The notes under the pieces are model-generated. The model searched no databases, had not been told where the DNA came from, and saw nothing but the letters and a program-made list of their open reading frames with translations. The position numbers and the translations under genes were made by a program. From NCBI RefSeq assembly GCF_000018685.1, contig NC_010001.1, positions 4,058,001-4,122,000 on the forward strand: a stretch of DNA of 64,000 nucleotides, read 5' to 3'. Positions 34,636 to 43,519 of the stretch are shown here, in pieces (within the stretch, counting starts at the first letter, position 1; each line of letters begins with the position of its first letter). The DNA comes from Lachnoclostridium phytofermentans ISDg (GTDB lineage: Bacteria > Bacillota > Clostridia > Lachnospirales > Lachnospiraceae).

Positions 34636-35718
34636 TTAAATCTGTCCTACAATGGAATCTCCCATTTCTCTCGTTCCTATTAGCGTACAGCCCTCTGACA
34701 TAATGTCTGCGGTACGAAGCCCTAAGTTTAATACTTCTTTTACTGCATTTTCTATGCTATCAGCTTCTTTTGTAAGATCGAAGCTATAACGTAACATCAT
34801 GGCAGCCGATAATATTGTTGCGATTGGATTCGCAATATTTTTTCCAGCTATGTCTGGCGCAGAACCGTGACTTGGTTCGTATAATCCAAGTTTTGATTCA
34901 CCAAGACTTGCTGATGCTAACATACCGATTGATCCTGTCACCATACTCGCTTCATCCGAAAGGATGTCGCCAAACATATTCTCTGTCAATATCACATCAA
35001 ACTGCGTTGGGTCCTTTACAATCTGCATTGCGCAATTATCTACTAACATATCTGTTAAAGTTACCTCCGGATATTCCATCGCTACTTCTTTTACAACCTG
35101 TCTCCAAAGTCTTGAGGTATCTAAAACATTCGCTTTATCTACGCTACATACTCTTCTTTTTCGTTTACTTGCCACTTCAAATGCCCATCTTGCAATTCGT
35201 TTAACCTCATTTTCATCATAAGGCATGGTATCAACAGCTTTTCTAATCCCATTTTCTACTGTAGTTTTTCTTTCACCAAAATAGACTCCCCCGGTAAGTT
35301 CACGTACAACAACAAAGTCAAATCCATCGCCAATAATCTCATCCTTTAATGGACATGCCTGCTTTAATTGTTCAAACAACACTGCAGGTCGAAGATTACA
35401 AAATAGCCCTAAGCCCTTTCTTATGGCTAATAATCCTGCTTCTGGTCTTAAATGAGGAGGTAGACTATACCAGTTACTATGCCCTACATTACCGCCGACC
35501 GCTCCAAGGAGTACAGAATCACTTGCTTTAGCTGTTTCTAATGCCTCTTTCGTAAGGGGTTCTCCGGTTGTATCTATTGAGACACCTCCCATTAATACTT
35601 CTGTATAGGTAAATGTATGACCAAATTTACGACCAACCTGATCTAGTACCTTCATTGCTTCTGTAATAATCTCCGGACCGATACCATCTCCCGGAATTAC
35701 TGCTATGTTGTAATTCAT
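34636..35718 (-). CDS. leuB: 3-isopropylmalate dehydrogenase
   Basis: 360 aa, usual length. N-terminal PGDGIGPEI, the ELTGGVYFGERKT substrate segment and the ASLGESKLGLYEPSHGSAPDIAGKNIANP nucleotide-binding region (given here as landmarks) are canonical for NAD-dependent LeuB. It oxidises 3-isopropylmalate. The ATG follows AAAGGACG. A 16-bp tandem repeat lies immediately upstream of the ribosome-binding site. Synteny with leuCD supports the assignment; no leuA is present in the window. Confidence 0.94.
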   Translation of the reverse strand: MNYNIAVIPGDGIGPEIITEAMKVLDQVGRKFGHTFTYTEVLMGGVSIDTTGEPLTKEALETAKASDSVLLGAVGGNVGHSNWYSLPPHLRPEAGLLAIRKGLGLFCNLRPAVLFEQLKQACPLKDEIIGDGFDFVVVRELTGGVYFGERKTTVENGIRKAVDTMPYDENEVKRIARWAFEVASKRKRRVCSVDKANVLDTSRLWRQVVKEVAMEYPEVTLTDMLVDNCAMQIVKDPTQFDVILTENMFGDILSDEASMVTGSIGMLASASLGESKLGLYEPSHGSAPDIAGKNIANPIATILSAAMMLRYSFDLTKEADSIENAVKEVLNLGLRTADIMSEGCTLIGTREMGDSIVGQI

Positions 35719-35733
35719 ATGTTCGCGTCCTTT

Positions 35734-35812
35734 CTTGAATAAGATAAGTTTTGTATAAGATGTGCTTTTAATAAAATAAGCTTTTAATAAAATAATCTTT
35801 TAATAAGATGAG
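35734..35812. repeat. 16-bp tandem repeat upstream of leuB
   Basis: Five units of 15-16 bp (35734, 35750, 35765, 35781, 35797), consensus CTTTTAATAAAATAAG. The array starts about 3 bp behind the leuB Shine-Dalgarno, so copy-number change would alter the leader directly. Confidence 0.75.
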
Positions 35813-36072
35813 CTTTAACCTGTTTTTATAATATGTGTTTTTAAGTACTATCTAAAGTATACTATATATTTAACGTCATTTTAACATAGTTTTTGGTATA
35901 AATAAAATATATAATATGAATACTTAATATGACTTATAATTATGTTAATTTCTTATTGATTACTCATCACTAAATTGTGTAGAAGTATAACGAGATATGT
36001 AGTATAATTTTCCGGTAATTAATAATGAAAGCATATACGAAGCGAATTTATATTTTGCAAGGAGGTTATCCA

Positions 36073-36208
36073 TTGTCACAAGGACTTTTACACCACATTG
36101 AAATATATGTTTCTGATTTGAAGAGTTCAGTTGCCTTTTGGGGTTGGTTATTAGAAGAATTAGTTTGAAGACCCAGACAGAATTAAGGTTGAAGTAGTAG
36201 CACCTTGA
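36073..36208 (+). pseudogene. VOC/glyoxalase family gene, internally deleted
   Basis: AAGGAGG precedes TTG at 36073. The frame reads MSQGLLHHIEIYVSDLKSSV, then AFWGWLLEEL, the typical N-terminus of a vicinal-oxygen-chelate protein, then stops at 36166-36168. Overlapping in another frame, FEDPDRIKVEVVAP and a stop at 36208 give the typical C-terminus. The middle, about 70-80 codons, is gone, and the join shifts the frame. The start signal is intact but the product would be a 31-residue stub. Confidence 0.75.
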
Positions 36209-36302
36209 TCGCTGTTTTTCAATTGCAAGTGTTCTATTGTAAGATTATGAGCATTGGGCGCAATAGGTAGCATGGGCAGTAGATCTCTTTTGTAAAATAA
36301 AA

Positions 36303-36349
36303 AGGCAAGTGATGGATGCACTGTAATACTAGTGTCCTCCATTACTTGC
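36303..36349 (-). terminator. terminator of the LysR-HAD unit
   Basis: GGCAAGTAATGGAGGACAC pairs imperfectly with GTG...CATCCATCACTTGCC, followed by TTTTTATTTT on the minus strand. It lies 100 bp after the HAD gene stop. Confidence 0.75.
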
Positions 36350-36448
36350 CGATTTCATATGGTAATTAATATCTTAAATTTCTAATTAAAGATGCTTTCT
36401 TTGCATCGTAAATCCGATTATTAGAAGTGATTATAGTTCCAATAATAT

Positions 36449-37204
36449 TTAATCCGTTTGCTTTAAATATTCAACAAATTGATGCCAATCCTCTACTTTA
36501 CATAAAGGTATGTCTGGGTGACTTGCCTCATAATCCTCAAGATAATCAAAACCACCTGTTTTATTCGCACCAGTATACCATATTGGAAATATTCCTGCTT
36601 CAGAAGCACCATTGATATCACAAAGGAGGTTATCTCCACAATACCATACCTCATTTGGCTGTAATCCTGCCTTTCGAAGCGCTAACTGAAATAAAAATTT
36701 GTTTGGCTTTCGAAATACATATTCACTTGATGCAAGGATAAACTCAAAATCGTAGTCTGGAAGAACGGAAGCCAAACGACGTCTTAAAGCCTCTCCACTA
36801 AACGATATATTACTAATAACCCCGACACGAATGTCATTCTCTTTCAGGTAATTTAAAACTGCCTCGATACCATCCGTTGGAACTCCTGGTGCTGCGGTAT
36901 CCCAGAATAATTGTTCTATCTCACTCGGTTCTTCTTTAAATTCCAAACCAAAATATTCATACAGAAATCTTTGATATGGATGGTTATGAACCTCTAATTT
37001 GTAATCATCCATCGATTCCTTTGTAAATCTACCAATCTCTCTATTTAACTCTCTATCAAACGCAATCATCTCCTGAGCTGTCACACCATATGGATTTTTT
37101 ATTGCCTTTGATAATACTGCCTCTACTGCAGCCAACGACTCAAACCCTTCCTCTTTTACTAAGGTCTGCCCATAGTCAAATAGAATCATCTTTGGCTTTC
37201 GCAT
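36449..37204 (-). CDS. HAD-superfamily hydrolase
   Basis: 251 aa. Motif I is FDYGQTL (DxGxT, with Gly-Gln in place of the usual D-G), motif II is in VISNISFSG, motif III Lys in FRKPNKFLF and motif IV GDNLLCDINGA. The motif I Asp is retained but its second Asp is replaced by Gln (D-Y-G-Q-T), as in some HAD proteins with altered activity, so phosphatase function is not certain. The ATG at 37204 has GGAGG 7 nt upstream, inside the end of the LysR gene; the two genes overlap by 19 bp and are one operon. Confidence 0.78.
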   Translation of the reverse strand: MRKPKMILFDYGQTLVKEEGFESLAAVEAVLSKAIKNPYGVTAQEMIAFDRELNREIGRFTKESMDDYKLEVHNHPYQRFLYEYFGLEFKEEPSEIEQLFWDTAAPGVPTDGIEAVLNYLKENDIRVGVISNISFSGEALRRRLASVLPDYDFEFILASSEYVFRKPNKFLFQLALRKAGLQPNEVWYCGDNLLCDINGASEAGIFPIWYTGANKTGGFDYLEDYEASHPDIPLCKVEDWHQFVEYLKQTD

Positions 37205-38109
37205 ATTAATTCCTCCATCTTTTGAACAAAATTTCGAACAGTTTCCTGATTACCTCTTTCTTTCATGTAAACGAAACCTATCTCTCTCTTGTCTAGCTTT
37301 CCTGGTAAAGAAATCTCTGTTAGTTCACCACAGTCTAATTCATTCTTTACAAATTCTCCAATAACACACGCAATTCCTAAACTAGTCTTTGCAAATTCTA
37401 TTAATAAATCCATACTGCTTACCTCTAGTATCTGCACAGGTTTTAATTGCCTCTTTGCAAAATACTCATCGATATACATTCTGGTTATATTTTTTTCATC
37501 AAGAAGCATAAGGTTACCTTTTTCTAATAATTCACGACCAGTCAGTTCCCTTCCCTCTCTGATTCTTAAATTATCAAGGTAACTATTTGTTGCGATAAAG
37601 ATATCTTGTATTTCGCCAACCTTTTTAAAAACCATTCCCTTTAAGGTGTCTGGCTTACCTACTAATCCTATATCTAATTTTCCTTCCTCTATTAAGTCTA
37701 ACGTTTGAAGCGTAGACTGACACTGAATCGTAAATCGTATATGTGGGTATTCGTCCACAAATTCTTTTAAAAATGGTAACAGGACAAATTTGCATAATGT
37801 CGTACTGACACCGATACGAATATGTCCAATACCTAACTGGTGGATTCGCTTCATTGCATCTTCCCCTTCTTTCAGGGTTTCAAATGCAGTTCGAGTATAG
37901 CAATAAAGCTGTTTTCCCTCTTCTGTTAGTTTCACTCCACGAGAATTTCTGGTGAACAACGCAACTGACATACTTTGCTCCAGCTTTGCAATTGCCTTAC
38001 TAATAGCAGGCTGGCTAATATACAGTTCCTTTGCTGCCAAAGATATATTTTCTGTTTTTGCCACCGCATTAAAGATTCGATAAGCGGATAATGAAAAATC
38101 TACTTCCAT
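37186..38109 (-). CDS. LysR-family transcriptional regulator
   Basis: 307 aa. The N-terminal HTH contains NISLAAKELYISQPAISKAI followed by the usual linker helix, and the effector-binding domain is complete. It is cotranscribed with the overlapping HAD gene, which is an unusual partner since LysR genes are mostly divergent from their targets. Effector unknown. Confidence 0.88.
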   Translation of the reverse strand: MEVDFSLSAYRIFNAVAKTENISLAAKELYISQPAISKAIAKLEQSMSVALFTRNSRGVKLTEEGKQLYCYTRTAFETLKEGEDAMKRIHQLGIGHIRIGVSTTLCKFVLLPFLKEFVDEYPHIRFTIQCQSTLQTLDLIEEGKLDIGLVGKPDTLKGMVFKKVGEIQDIFIATNSYLDNLRIREGRELTGRELLEKGNLMLLDEKNITRMYIDEYFAKRQLKPVQILEVSSMDLLIEFAKTSLGIACVIGEFVKNELDCGELTEISLPGKLDKREIGFVYMKERGNQETVRNFVQKMEELICESQR

Positions 38110-38232
38110 TGCATAACCTCCCCAGATTGTCCTATATTTATTGACAGCTTAACACTAAACGTCCTATTTTGGCAACCAAAATTTCTTTTCTCGTTATATT
38201 CAATAAACATTGACTTCATAAGAGAATTATTC

Positions 38233-39285
38233 TTAATTTAATTCCTTACGATATGCTTCAAATGCTGTTGGAAGAGAATAGTCCTTTCGAATACTCTGAT
38301 TATCTACCCAGATTAATTCTGGTATCGGAACATCCTCTATTCTTTCAACCTTTATATAGTAACCGATCATATGCCATTCTTTGTGTGAAAATATATGTTT
38401 TGCTTCTCCTAGCTTTCTCTCTACTTTTGCATAAGGAGCTAAGGTTTTTATTGTTTCCTCCATCTGATTTATCGAAAGTTTTCCCTCTATATTCGGTAAT
38501 TCCCATAAACCATGGAGAAGTCCTTTTTCCGTCCTCTTTCGAATTGCATAGTAGCCAGCACATTCCATCACAAGTACTGTTTTTTCCTCGATTACCCTCT
38601 CCTTTTTTTTCGGCTTCACCGGTATTTTTAACTCGTCTCCATTGTGAAATGCTTTACACAGATGCATAACTGGACATTGATTACAAAGTGGTTTCCCATT
38701 CGGTAAACAAACTGTTGCACCAAGTTCCATAAGTGACTGATTATAATCCCCTGGACGATCTTTCGGGATAATGGCTTCAATATCTTCTTCTAGCTCTTTT
38801 TTTACTTTTTCCTTCGTAATATCATCAAAACTTCCCGCGATACGTTTCATAACACGGAGCACATTTCCATCAACCGCTGCTACCGGTAATTGAAAAGCAA
38901 TCGAACCGATTGCCCCTGAGGTATACGAACCAATACCCGGAAGTTTTTTTAATTCTTCTCGATTTGCTGGTAGCTCACCATTATATTGTTCCATAACTAT
39001 GATTGCTGCCTTCTTAAGATTACGGGCACGATTATAATAACCTAAACCTTCCCACAGTTTCATCAATCGATCTTCCTCAACTGCCGCTAAATCTTTTATG
39101 GTTGGTAATTCCTTGATAAAACGGTCAAAGTAAGATTTCACCGCTTCCACTCTCGTTTGTTGTAACATAATCTCAGAAATCCATACATAATAAGGTTTAG
39201 GATTGGATCTCCATTCCAAAATTCTTGCATTTAGGTCATACCAATGTAATAAATATTCTACTGTTTCTCTATAATCATTCTTCAT
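38233..39285 (-). CDS. mutY: A/G-specific adenine glycosylase
   Basis: 350 aa. Catalytic Glu in SEIMLQQTRVEAV, helix-hairpin-helix LPGIGSYTSGAIGS, catalytic Asp in AVDGNVLRVMKR, and the iron-sulfur loop C-x6-C-x2-C-x5-C in CLPNGKPLCNQCPVMHLC. A C-terminal NUDIX-like domain (about 225-350) recognises 8-oxoguanine. It removes adenine opposite 8-oxoG. The ATG follows TTGAGGAAATA, related to the leader motif seen at other starts. The region upstream is a long AT-rich minisatellite. Confidence 0.93.
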   Translation of the reverse strand: MKNDYRETVEYLLHWYDLNARILEWRSNPKPYYVWISEIMLQQTRVEAVKSYFDRFIKELPTIKDLAAVEEDRLMKLWEGLGYYNRARNLKKAAIIVMEQYNGELPANREELKKLPGIGSYTSGAIGSIAFQLPVAAVDGNVLRVMKRIAGSFDDITKEKVKKELEEDIEAIIPKDRPGDYNQSLMELGATVCLPNGKPLCNQCPVMHLCKAFHNGDELKIPVKPKKKERVIEEKTVLVMECAGYYAIRKRTEKGLLHGLWELPNIEGKLSINQMEETIKTLAPYAKVERKLGEAKHIFSHKEWHMIGYYIKVERIEDVPIPELIWVDNQSIRKDYSLPTAFEAYRKELN

Positions 39286-39326
39286 TATTTCCTCAATTCT
39301 GGTATCTTAGTGATTTTTTATAAGAA

Positions 39327-39533
39327 TTTGCTTTATATTAATTTGCTTTTATATTAATATGTTTCTATAACTATTTACTTTTATATCAATTTGCTTTTCT
39401 ATTAATTTGCTTTTTATTAATTTCTTTCATATCAAATTGCATTAATATCAATTTGCATTTTCATATGAATTTGCTTCTATATCAATATGTTTTTATATCA
39501 GTATGCTTTTATATCATTTTACTCTAGATAATG
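39327..39533. repeat. 16-bp minisatellite, about 13 units
   Basis: Thirteen units of 15-18 bp, consensus TTTGCTTTTATATCAA, occupy most of the gap between the divergent mutY and lipoprotein genes. Units are 70-95% alike. The period and composition resemble the array upstream of leuB. Confidence 0.8.
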
Positions 39534-39679
39534 TTACACATTATATCACATTTTGATCTGTATGTTAAAATTTTATAATGGAAAATAAATAAGTTAAGAA
39601 ACATGTAAAATTTTTGCCTAAAATTTGCCTTATTCCGATATTATCCTATTCTTATCTATAACCATAAAGGAGGCTTACT

Positions 39680-40708
39680 ATGTCATCTCGTAAACTGATT
39701 ATGCTTTGTATCCTAACCACTATTCTTTGTAGTGGCTGTCAAGCAACACAAGGGCCAAATAATTCCTCGATTAGTACCTCTAGTGAGCTTACTCCTGATG
39801 TTACGATTTCCGTAACGGGGGCTCCAGATATAACCGAAACACCCGAAGCTACACCTATTGCAGAGGATATCTTAATAACGGAAGAGGATGCTATTTCCTT
39901 AATTCAGGGGCAAATTAATACTAGAAAATACTCAATATCATTACTTACTGAAAATATAACAATTAATTCAAAGAATTATTATTCTTTTATCGCTACCAAA
40001 AACTTAACAGCATTGGAGCCAGCAATACTCGTGAATAAAAATACCGGTGAGCTCTCCTGTTTAACTTCCGATGGTAAGCACACACCATTTTCTTCCTTTA
40101 GTATAAGCCCAGTCAAAGAGGATACCGAAACCAACTGGAATGGCACCTTTATTCGCAAAGACTTACGAGGTGTAACTACCTCTACCGTAACCTTGATTCA
40201 AAATGATTCCACTTCTTTTGAATTTCATATACTAGCGCGTAATAGCCTTGGCGTAAATCGTCTCAGCGGCATCGGCTATATTGACGGGACAACCGCAAAA
40301 CATTTTACAAACGATGAAATAAGTCTTACCTTTACCCTAGACAATAATTATTTAACATTAACTGACAATGATTTCTTTACTGAAAATTGGAATTCTATTG
40401 CTGGAAGTTATGTTCTTGATAAGGATGTGAACGAGGACCTAACTATTGTAGAAGAAGATGCTATCCAAATGATACGTTCCTTATCAACTCTTCAAACAGG
40501 GTTATCTGCTGAAATTAATGAATATCAAATTTTATCGGATAATACAAAGCTGATTATCAAAGATCGTATTTGTTATAGTTTTGGTACCTATGCAAAACTT
40601 GAAAATAAGGATATATTAGTGACAAACTTTTATGTCACATTAGATGGAGATGCAATTTATACATATAATTCTATTAAAAATACTTACGAATGTATTTATG
40701 GAAAATAA
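39680..40708 (+). CDS. lipoprotein with two related domains, function unknown
   Basis: 342 aa. A type II signal peptide ends in the lipobox LCSGC (Cys20), followed by a Ser/Thr/Pro-rich linker with several TPE/TP motifs. Residues about 65-150 and 250-342 share the pattern (I/T)xEEDAI..I......, then K...YYSF/CYSF and a Y or L-rich strand, so the protein holds two diverged copies of one domain, like PepSY-type modules. Anchored outside the cell. AAAGGAGG precedes the ATG. Divergent from mutY; ends in its own terminator. I do not recognise a named family. Confidence 0.7.
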   Translation: MSSRKLIMLCILTTILCSGCQATQGPNNSSISTSSELTPDVTISVTGAPDITETPEATPIAEDILITEEDAISLIQGQINTRKYSISLLTENITINSKNYYSFIATKNLTALEPAILVNKNTGELSCLTSDGKHTPFSSFSISPVKEDTETNWNGTFIRKDLRGVTTSTVTLIQNDSTSFEFHILARNSLGVNRLSGIGYIDGTTAKHFTNDEISLTFTLDNNYLTLTDNDFFTENWNSIAGSYVLDKDVNEDLTIVEEDAIQMIRSLSTLQTGLSAEINEYQILSDNTKLIIKDRICYSFGTYAKLENKDILVTNFYVTLDGDAIYTYNSIKNTYECIYGK

Positions 40709-40714
40709 CATAAA

Positions 40715-40762
40715 AAACGGAATATTTTATTGAATGTAGTCTTTCAATAAAATATTCCGTTT
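40715..40762 (+). terminator. terminator of the lipoprotein gene
   Basis: AAACGGAATATTTTATTGAA pairs perfectly with its complement and is followed by a short TTTCTATTATT tail, 7 bp after the stop. Confidence 0.75.
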
Positions 40763-40775
40763 CTATTATTCACGG

Positions 40776-40866
40776 TAAAAGTTCACGAAGTGTACCTTTT
40801 CATTAATGAAAAGTTTATGTAGCAACTTTCTTTTTATGAAGAATTCACGTGGTATACTTTACCTTA
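40776..40866. repeat. 30-bp-period repeat at the 3' end of the transglutaminase gene
   Basis: Three units of about 30-32 bp starting at 40776, 40808 and 40838, pattern GAAAAGTTCACGNNGTGTACCTTTTC. They belong to the same family as the array at 54-187. The right end touches the stop codon of the gene at 40867. AAGGTAAAGT, shared with the leader at 32728, is also present. Confidence 0.6.
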
Positions 40867-43254
40867 TTATCCAATCATTCTTTCGTGTCGTAGTAAATAT
40901 AATCGTAATCTTAAATACTCACGATTTTTCATTGTTCTCTTTAAATCACTCGCAAAATAGTTTCGGAAACACTCAATCTTTTGCTGTTCCTCTATAGAAG
41001 GTTCCTCTTCGTTATAACGTATTTTTTGAAAAATATCAATGATGCTCTCCGCTTCTATTTCATTCATTGAGTGCTCTACGACTAGACGTTTTATAAAGCA
41101 CTGGAATGTCTCAGAGTTTTCAATTCCCTTACCTAGAAACTCTGCCATTAAAAGCACTGCTTTAATATCTTGATAAACTCGTTTTACTAGGTTTGCCTTC
41201 CGATAACTTCTGTTAAAAAGCTGAATTCTTAGCATATAATAAAGGAATACACCAAATAAGATAAGTAGCACTACAATTCCTGCAATCATAGATATGCTTC
41301 GATAAGTGTTACGAGCAGTCTGAAACTCTCTTTCTTCCTGTTCTAATAATTTTTGATAGTTGTAAGGGTCGTATTGCGCCCCTATACTAGGAGTAACCAC
41401 CGTACCATTCCCTATGCCTTTATCAGAACTCCATGGTTGGTACCGATAATCATAAAATGATGGGGTAGGTTCAAAAGGAATCCAGCCAATTCCTTCGATA
41501 TATGCTTCTGGCCACGCATGAGCGTTCTTATTGTAAACATAATAGGAATATTGACTGCCCTCTTCGGATTGGGGTACTCGAAATCCTTGAACATATCTTG
41601 TCGGAATACCAACACATCTTGCCATCATCGCAAATGCAGTTGCATAATACGTACAATAGCCTTCTTTGGATTCAAAGATCAAGTAATCCACTAGATCATG
41701 CCCCTCCTCAGGCTGCTTCGGAATCGTACTATACGTATAATTAGCAAAAAATTTCTCTATCACTTTGCATTTCTCGTAATCATTTCTACAATTTTTCGTT
41801 ATATCAAATGCCAAATCAGAAACACGCTTTGGTAGCCCTTCATAAACATTCAAATAATCTTCATAAATTCGATCTCTACGTAATTTAAGCAATTCTCCTA
41901 ATTGTTCCGAAACTTTATAAGTGATTGGATACTTCTTATTTGCAATATTATCTCTAAATTGAAGAAAAGAAGTGACATTCTCGTTCTGATACTGAAATCT
42001 TGCTTGATTTTCTATGAGTTTATTAAAGTAGTTGCTATCAAGATTCAAATTCATAAACTGAAAAGAATAATTGACTCCTTTTGATTTTATATCATGAAAA
42101 CGTAAATTCGCTTCATCGTCTGAATAGGCATCCTTGCGACTTGTTAGTCCAATATTTAATACCTTTAATGGATAAAATAATGTCCTTGTCGATATCCCCT
42201 CATATGTAACACTATAACTACGGGTGGAAATAACAGAGGAATAGTCTTCCGTTAAACCTTCTCGGTCGATAGCATATAATAACTCTAAAGAATCAAGCTC
42301 TGCTTCCGTATATTCTTCTTTCTTATAACTTACTATATCTTCCCATTTCTCACCATCAAATTTATTCTTCACATTTCCATTTAAATATACTGGAATGTTA
42401 TTTAATGAACTGGTTTTTAAAGAAATCGCTAATTCTTCAGACTCCGAAATACTTCCTCCTACTTTACTTTCCTCGGAGTATCCAGCAAAATTTAAGTTAA
42501 ACTCTTTCTTATCCGGATGTATCCATAAATCAATATTTGTAACCAAAGTTTCTACGGAATCTGAAACTGCAGTAATGCACCGTTTGATAGTTTTCCACTC
42601 GATTGGATTTTCAGAAGCAGGTAATATTAATAGGATAAGACTTAGAAGTAAGCCACATGGAACTAAAAAAGTCATTGCCATCGAAGGAACACTTCTATCC
42701 TTCTTATAAAAAAAAGTAATCCTAATTTCCACCAACGTAAGGAATATATAGAATAGCAAACTGACTACTACAAGTTTTGTTGTGAGCTGCTCCGTAAATC
42801 CTAAAAACAGAAGTACACAAAAGGCTATTACTGCCCCAATAATTCTTGTGAAATGTTTTTTTTGTAATAGGTAAATAAGTATCGAAGTTATAATTAATAA
42901 AAGTATAATCGCTGCAGCGGAATATCCTATCGAATTAGATTTTCCATCGCTTAATGTCTGATGAAACCACGAGGTGTATGAAGTAATTATCTTAGAAAAT
43001 GATATATCAAATAGAAAGCATAGGAACACTATAGTCACAGCAAAGATTAATAAAACAAGATAAGGAAGAACATTTTTTTTGATATGATCAAAACAACGCA
43101 AAATTACAACCCAAAAGAAAACAAGAAGTAATAGAATTTCTTCATTTACACGAAGTCCAAAATAATTATTGGTAAACGATAGAACGGCGATACATAATAG
43201 CATAGTTAAAAGACAGGGATATCCATGGTTTTTTAACAATATTTTTACATTCAT
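40867..43254 (-). CDS. membrane transglutaminase-like protein
   Basis: 795 aa from the ATG at 43254 (MNVKILLKNHGYPC), which follows AAGGAGGAG; an in-frame ATG 19 codons earlier lies within a dispersed repeat and is not a credible start. Six or so N-terminal transmembrane helices, a large extracytoplasmic part with a transglutaminase core (Cys in EGYCTYYATAFAMMAR, His in NAHAWPEAY, Asp-equivalent in WIPFEPTP), one more transmembrane segment near 665 and a cytoplasmic tail with DUF4129-like character. Third gene of MoxR-DUF58-transglutaminase, a widespread module of unknown detail thought to act on surface proteins. Confidence 0.85.
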   Translation of the reverse strand: MNVKILLKNHGYPCLLTMLLCIAVLSFTNNYFGLRVNEEILLLLVFFWVVILRCFDHIKKNVLPYLVLLIFAVTIVFLCFLFDISFSKIITSYTSWFHQTLSDGKSNSIGYSAAAIILLLIITSILIYLLQKKHFTRIIGAVIAFCVLLFLGFTEQLTTKLVVVSLLFYIFLTLVEIRITFFYKKDRSVPSMAMTFLVPCGLLLSLILLILPASENPIEWKTIKRCITAVSDSVETLVTNIDLWIHPDKKEFNLNFAGYSEESKVGGSISESEELAISLKTSSLNNIPVYLNGNVKNKFDGEKWEDIVSYKKEEYTEAELDSLELLYAIDREGLTEDYSSVISTRSYSVTYEGISTRTLFYPLKVLNIGLTSRKDAYSDDEANLRFHDIKSKGVNYSFQFMNLNLDSNYFNKLIENQARFQYQNENVTSFLQFRDNIANKKYPITYKVSEQLGELLKLRRDRIYEDYLNVYEGLPKRVSDLAFDITKNCRNDYEKCKVIEKFFANYTYSTIPKQPEEGHDLVDYLIFESKEGYCTYYATAFAMMARCVGIPTRYVQGFRVPQSEEGSQYSYYVYNKNAHAWPEAYIEGIGWIPFEPTPSFYDYRYQPWSSDKGIGNGTVVTPSIGAQYDPYNYQKLLEQEEREFQTARNTYRSISMIAGIVVLLILFGVFLYYMLRIQLFNRSYRKANLVKRVYQDIKAVLLMAEFLGKGIENSETFQCFIKRLVVEHSMNEIEAESIIDIFQKIRYNEEEPSIEEQQKIECFRNYFASDLKRTMKNREYLRLRLYLLRHERMIG

Positions 43255-43300
43255 TTCAACTACTCCTCCTTGCCTGCTCTGTAGTAGTGTGAGTTCCACC

Positions 43301-43360
43301 CTTAAAACCATGCCCTCACTAGGCTGGATATTTATGCCGGAGACGACACTGGCACAATAT
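43301..43360. repeat. dispersed 60-bp hairpin repeat A, copy 1
   Basis: Plus-strand core ATGCCCTCACTAGGCTGG, then an imperfect inverted repeat around GGAGACGACACT. It is the most diverged of three copies and lies just before the transglutaminase gene. Confidence 0.7.
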
Positions 43361-43391
43361 CTATGCGAAAAAAAATTAATTTTATTTCAAT

Positions 43392-43453
43392 CCTTAAACC
43401 ATGCCCTCTCAGTAGGCCAGGGGTTTGGGCCGAGGACGACGCAGGCACAAACT
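43392..43453. repeat. dispersed 60-bp hairpin repeat A, copy 2
   Basis: ATGCCCTCTCAGTAGGCCAG, then GTTTGGGCC-GAGGACGACGCA-GGCACAAAC. The hairpin has one mismatch. It sits 31 bp to the right of copy 1, in the DUF58-transglutaminase gap. Confidence 0.75.
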
Positions 43454-43470
43454 TCAGTGTGAAGTTTTAG

Positions 43471-43519
43471 AATTTCTTAGGCGGCGTCTTTTGGCGCCTT
43501 AGAAATTCTCTTCACACTT
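43471..43519. repeat. dispersed hairpin repeat B, copy 1
   Basis: 49 bp whose arms AATTTCTTAGGCG and CGCCTTAGAAATT pair with one mismatch, then CTCTTCACACTT. Its right end overlaps the stop codon of the DUF58 gene. The second copy is at 55172-55220, also at a stop codon. Confidence 0.8.

Noticed and set aside
36160..36342. Minus-strand frame between the glyoxalase remnant and the HAD terminator
   Set aside because: It is antisense to the remnant and uses the terminator stem as codons.
37186..37204. Later start for the HAD gene at 37189 (ATGA overlap with the LysR stop)
   Set aside because: The ATG at 37204 has a well-spaced GGAGG, and the upstream residues fit before the motif I strand.
39327..39533. 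CRISPR array before mutY
   Set aside because: Units are contiguous 16-bp repeats with no spacers and no cas genes nearby.
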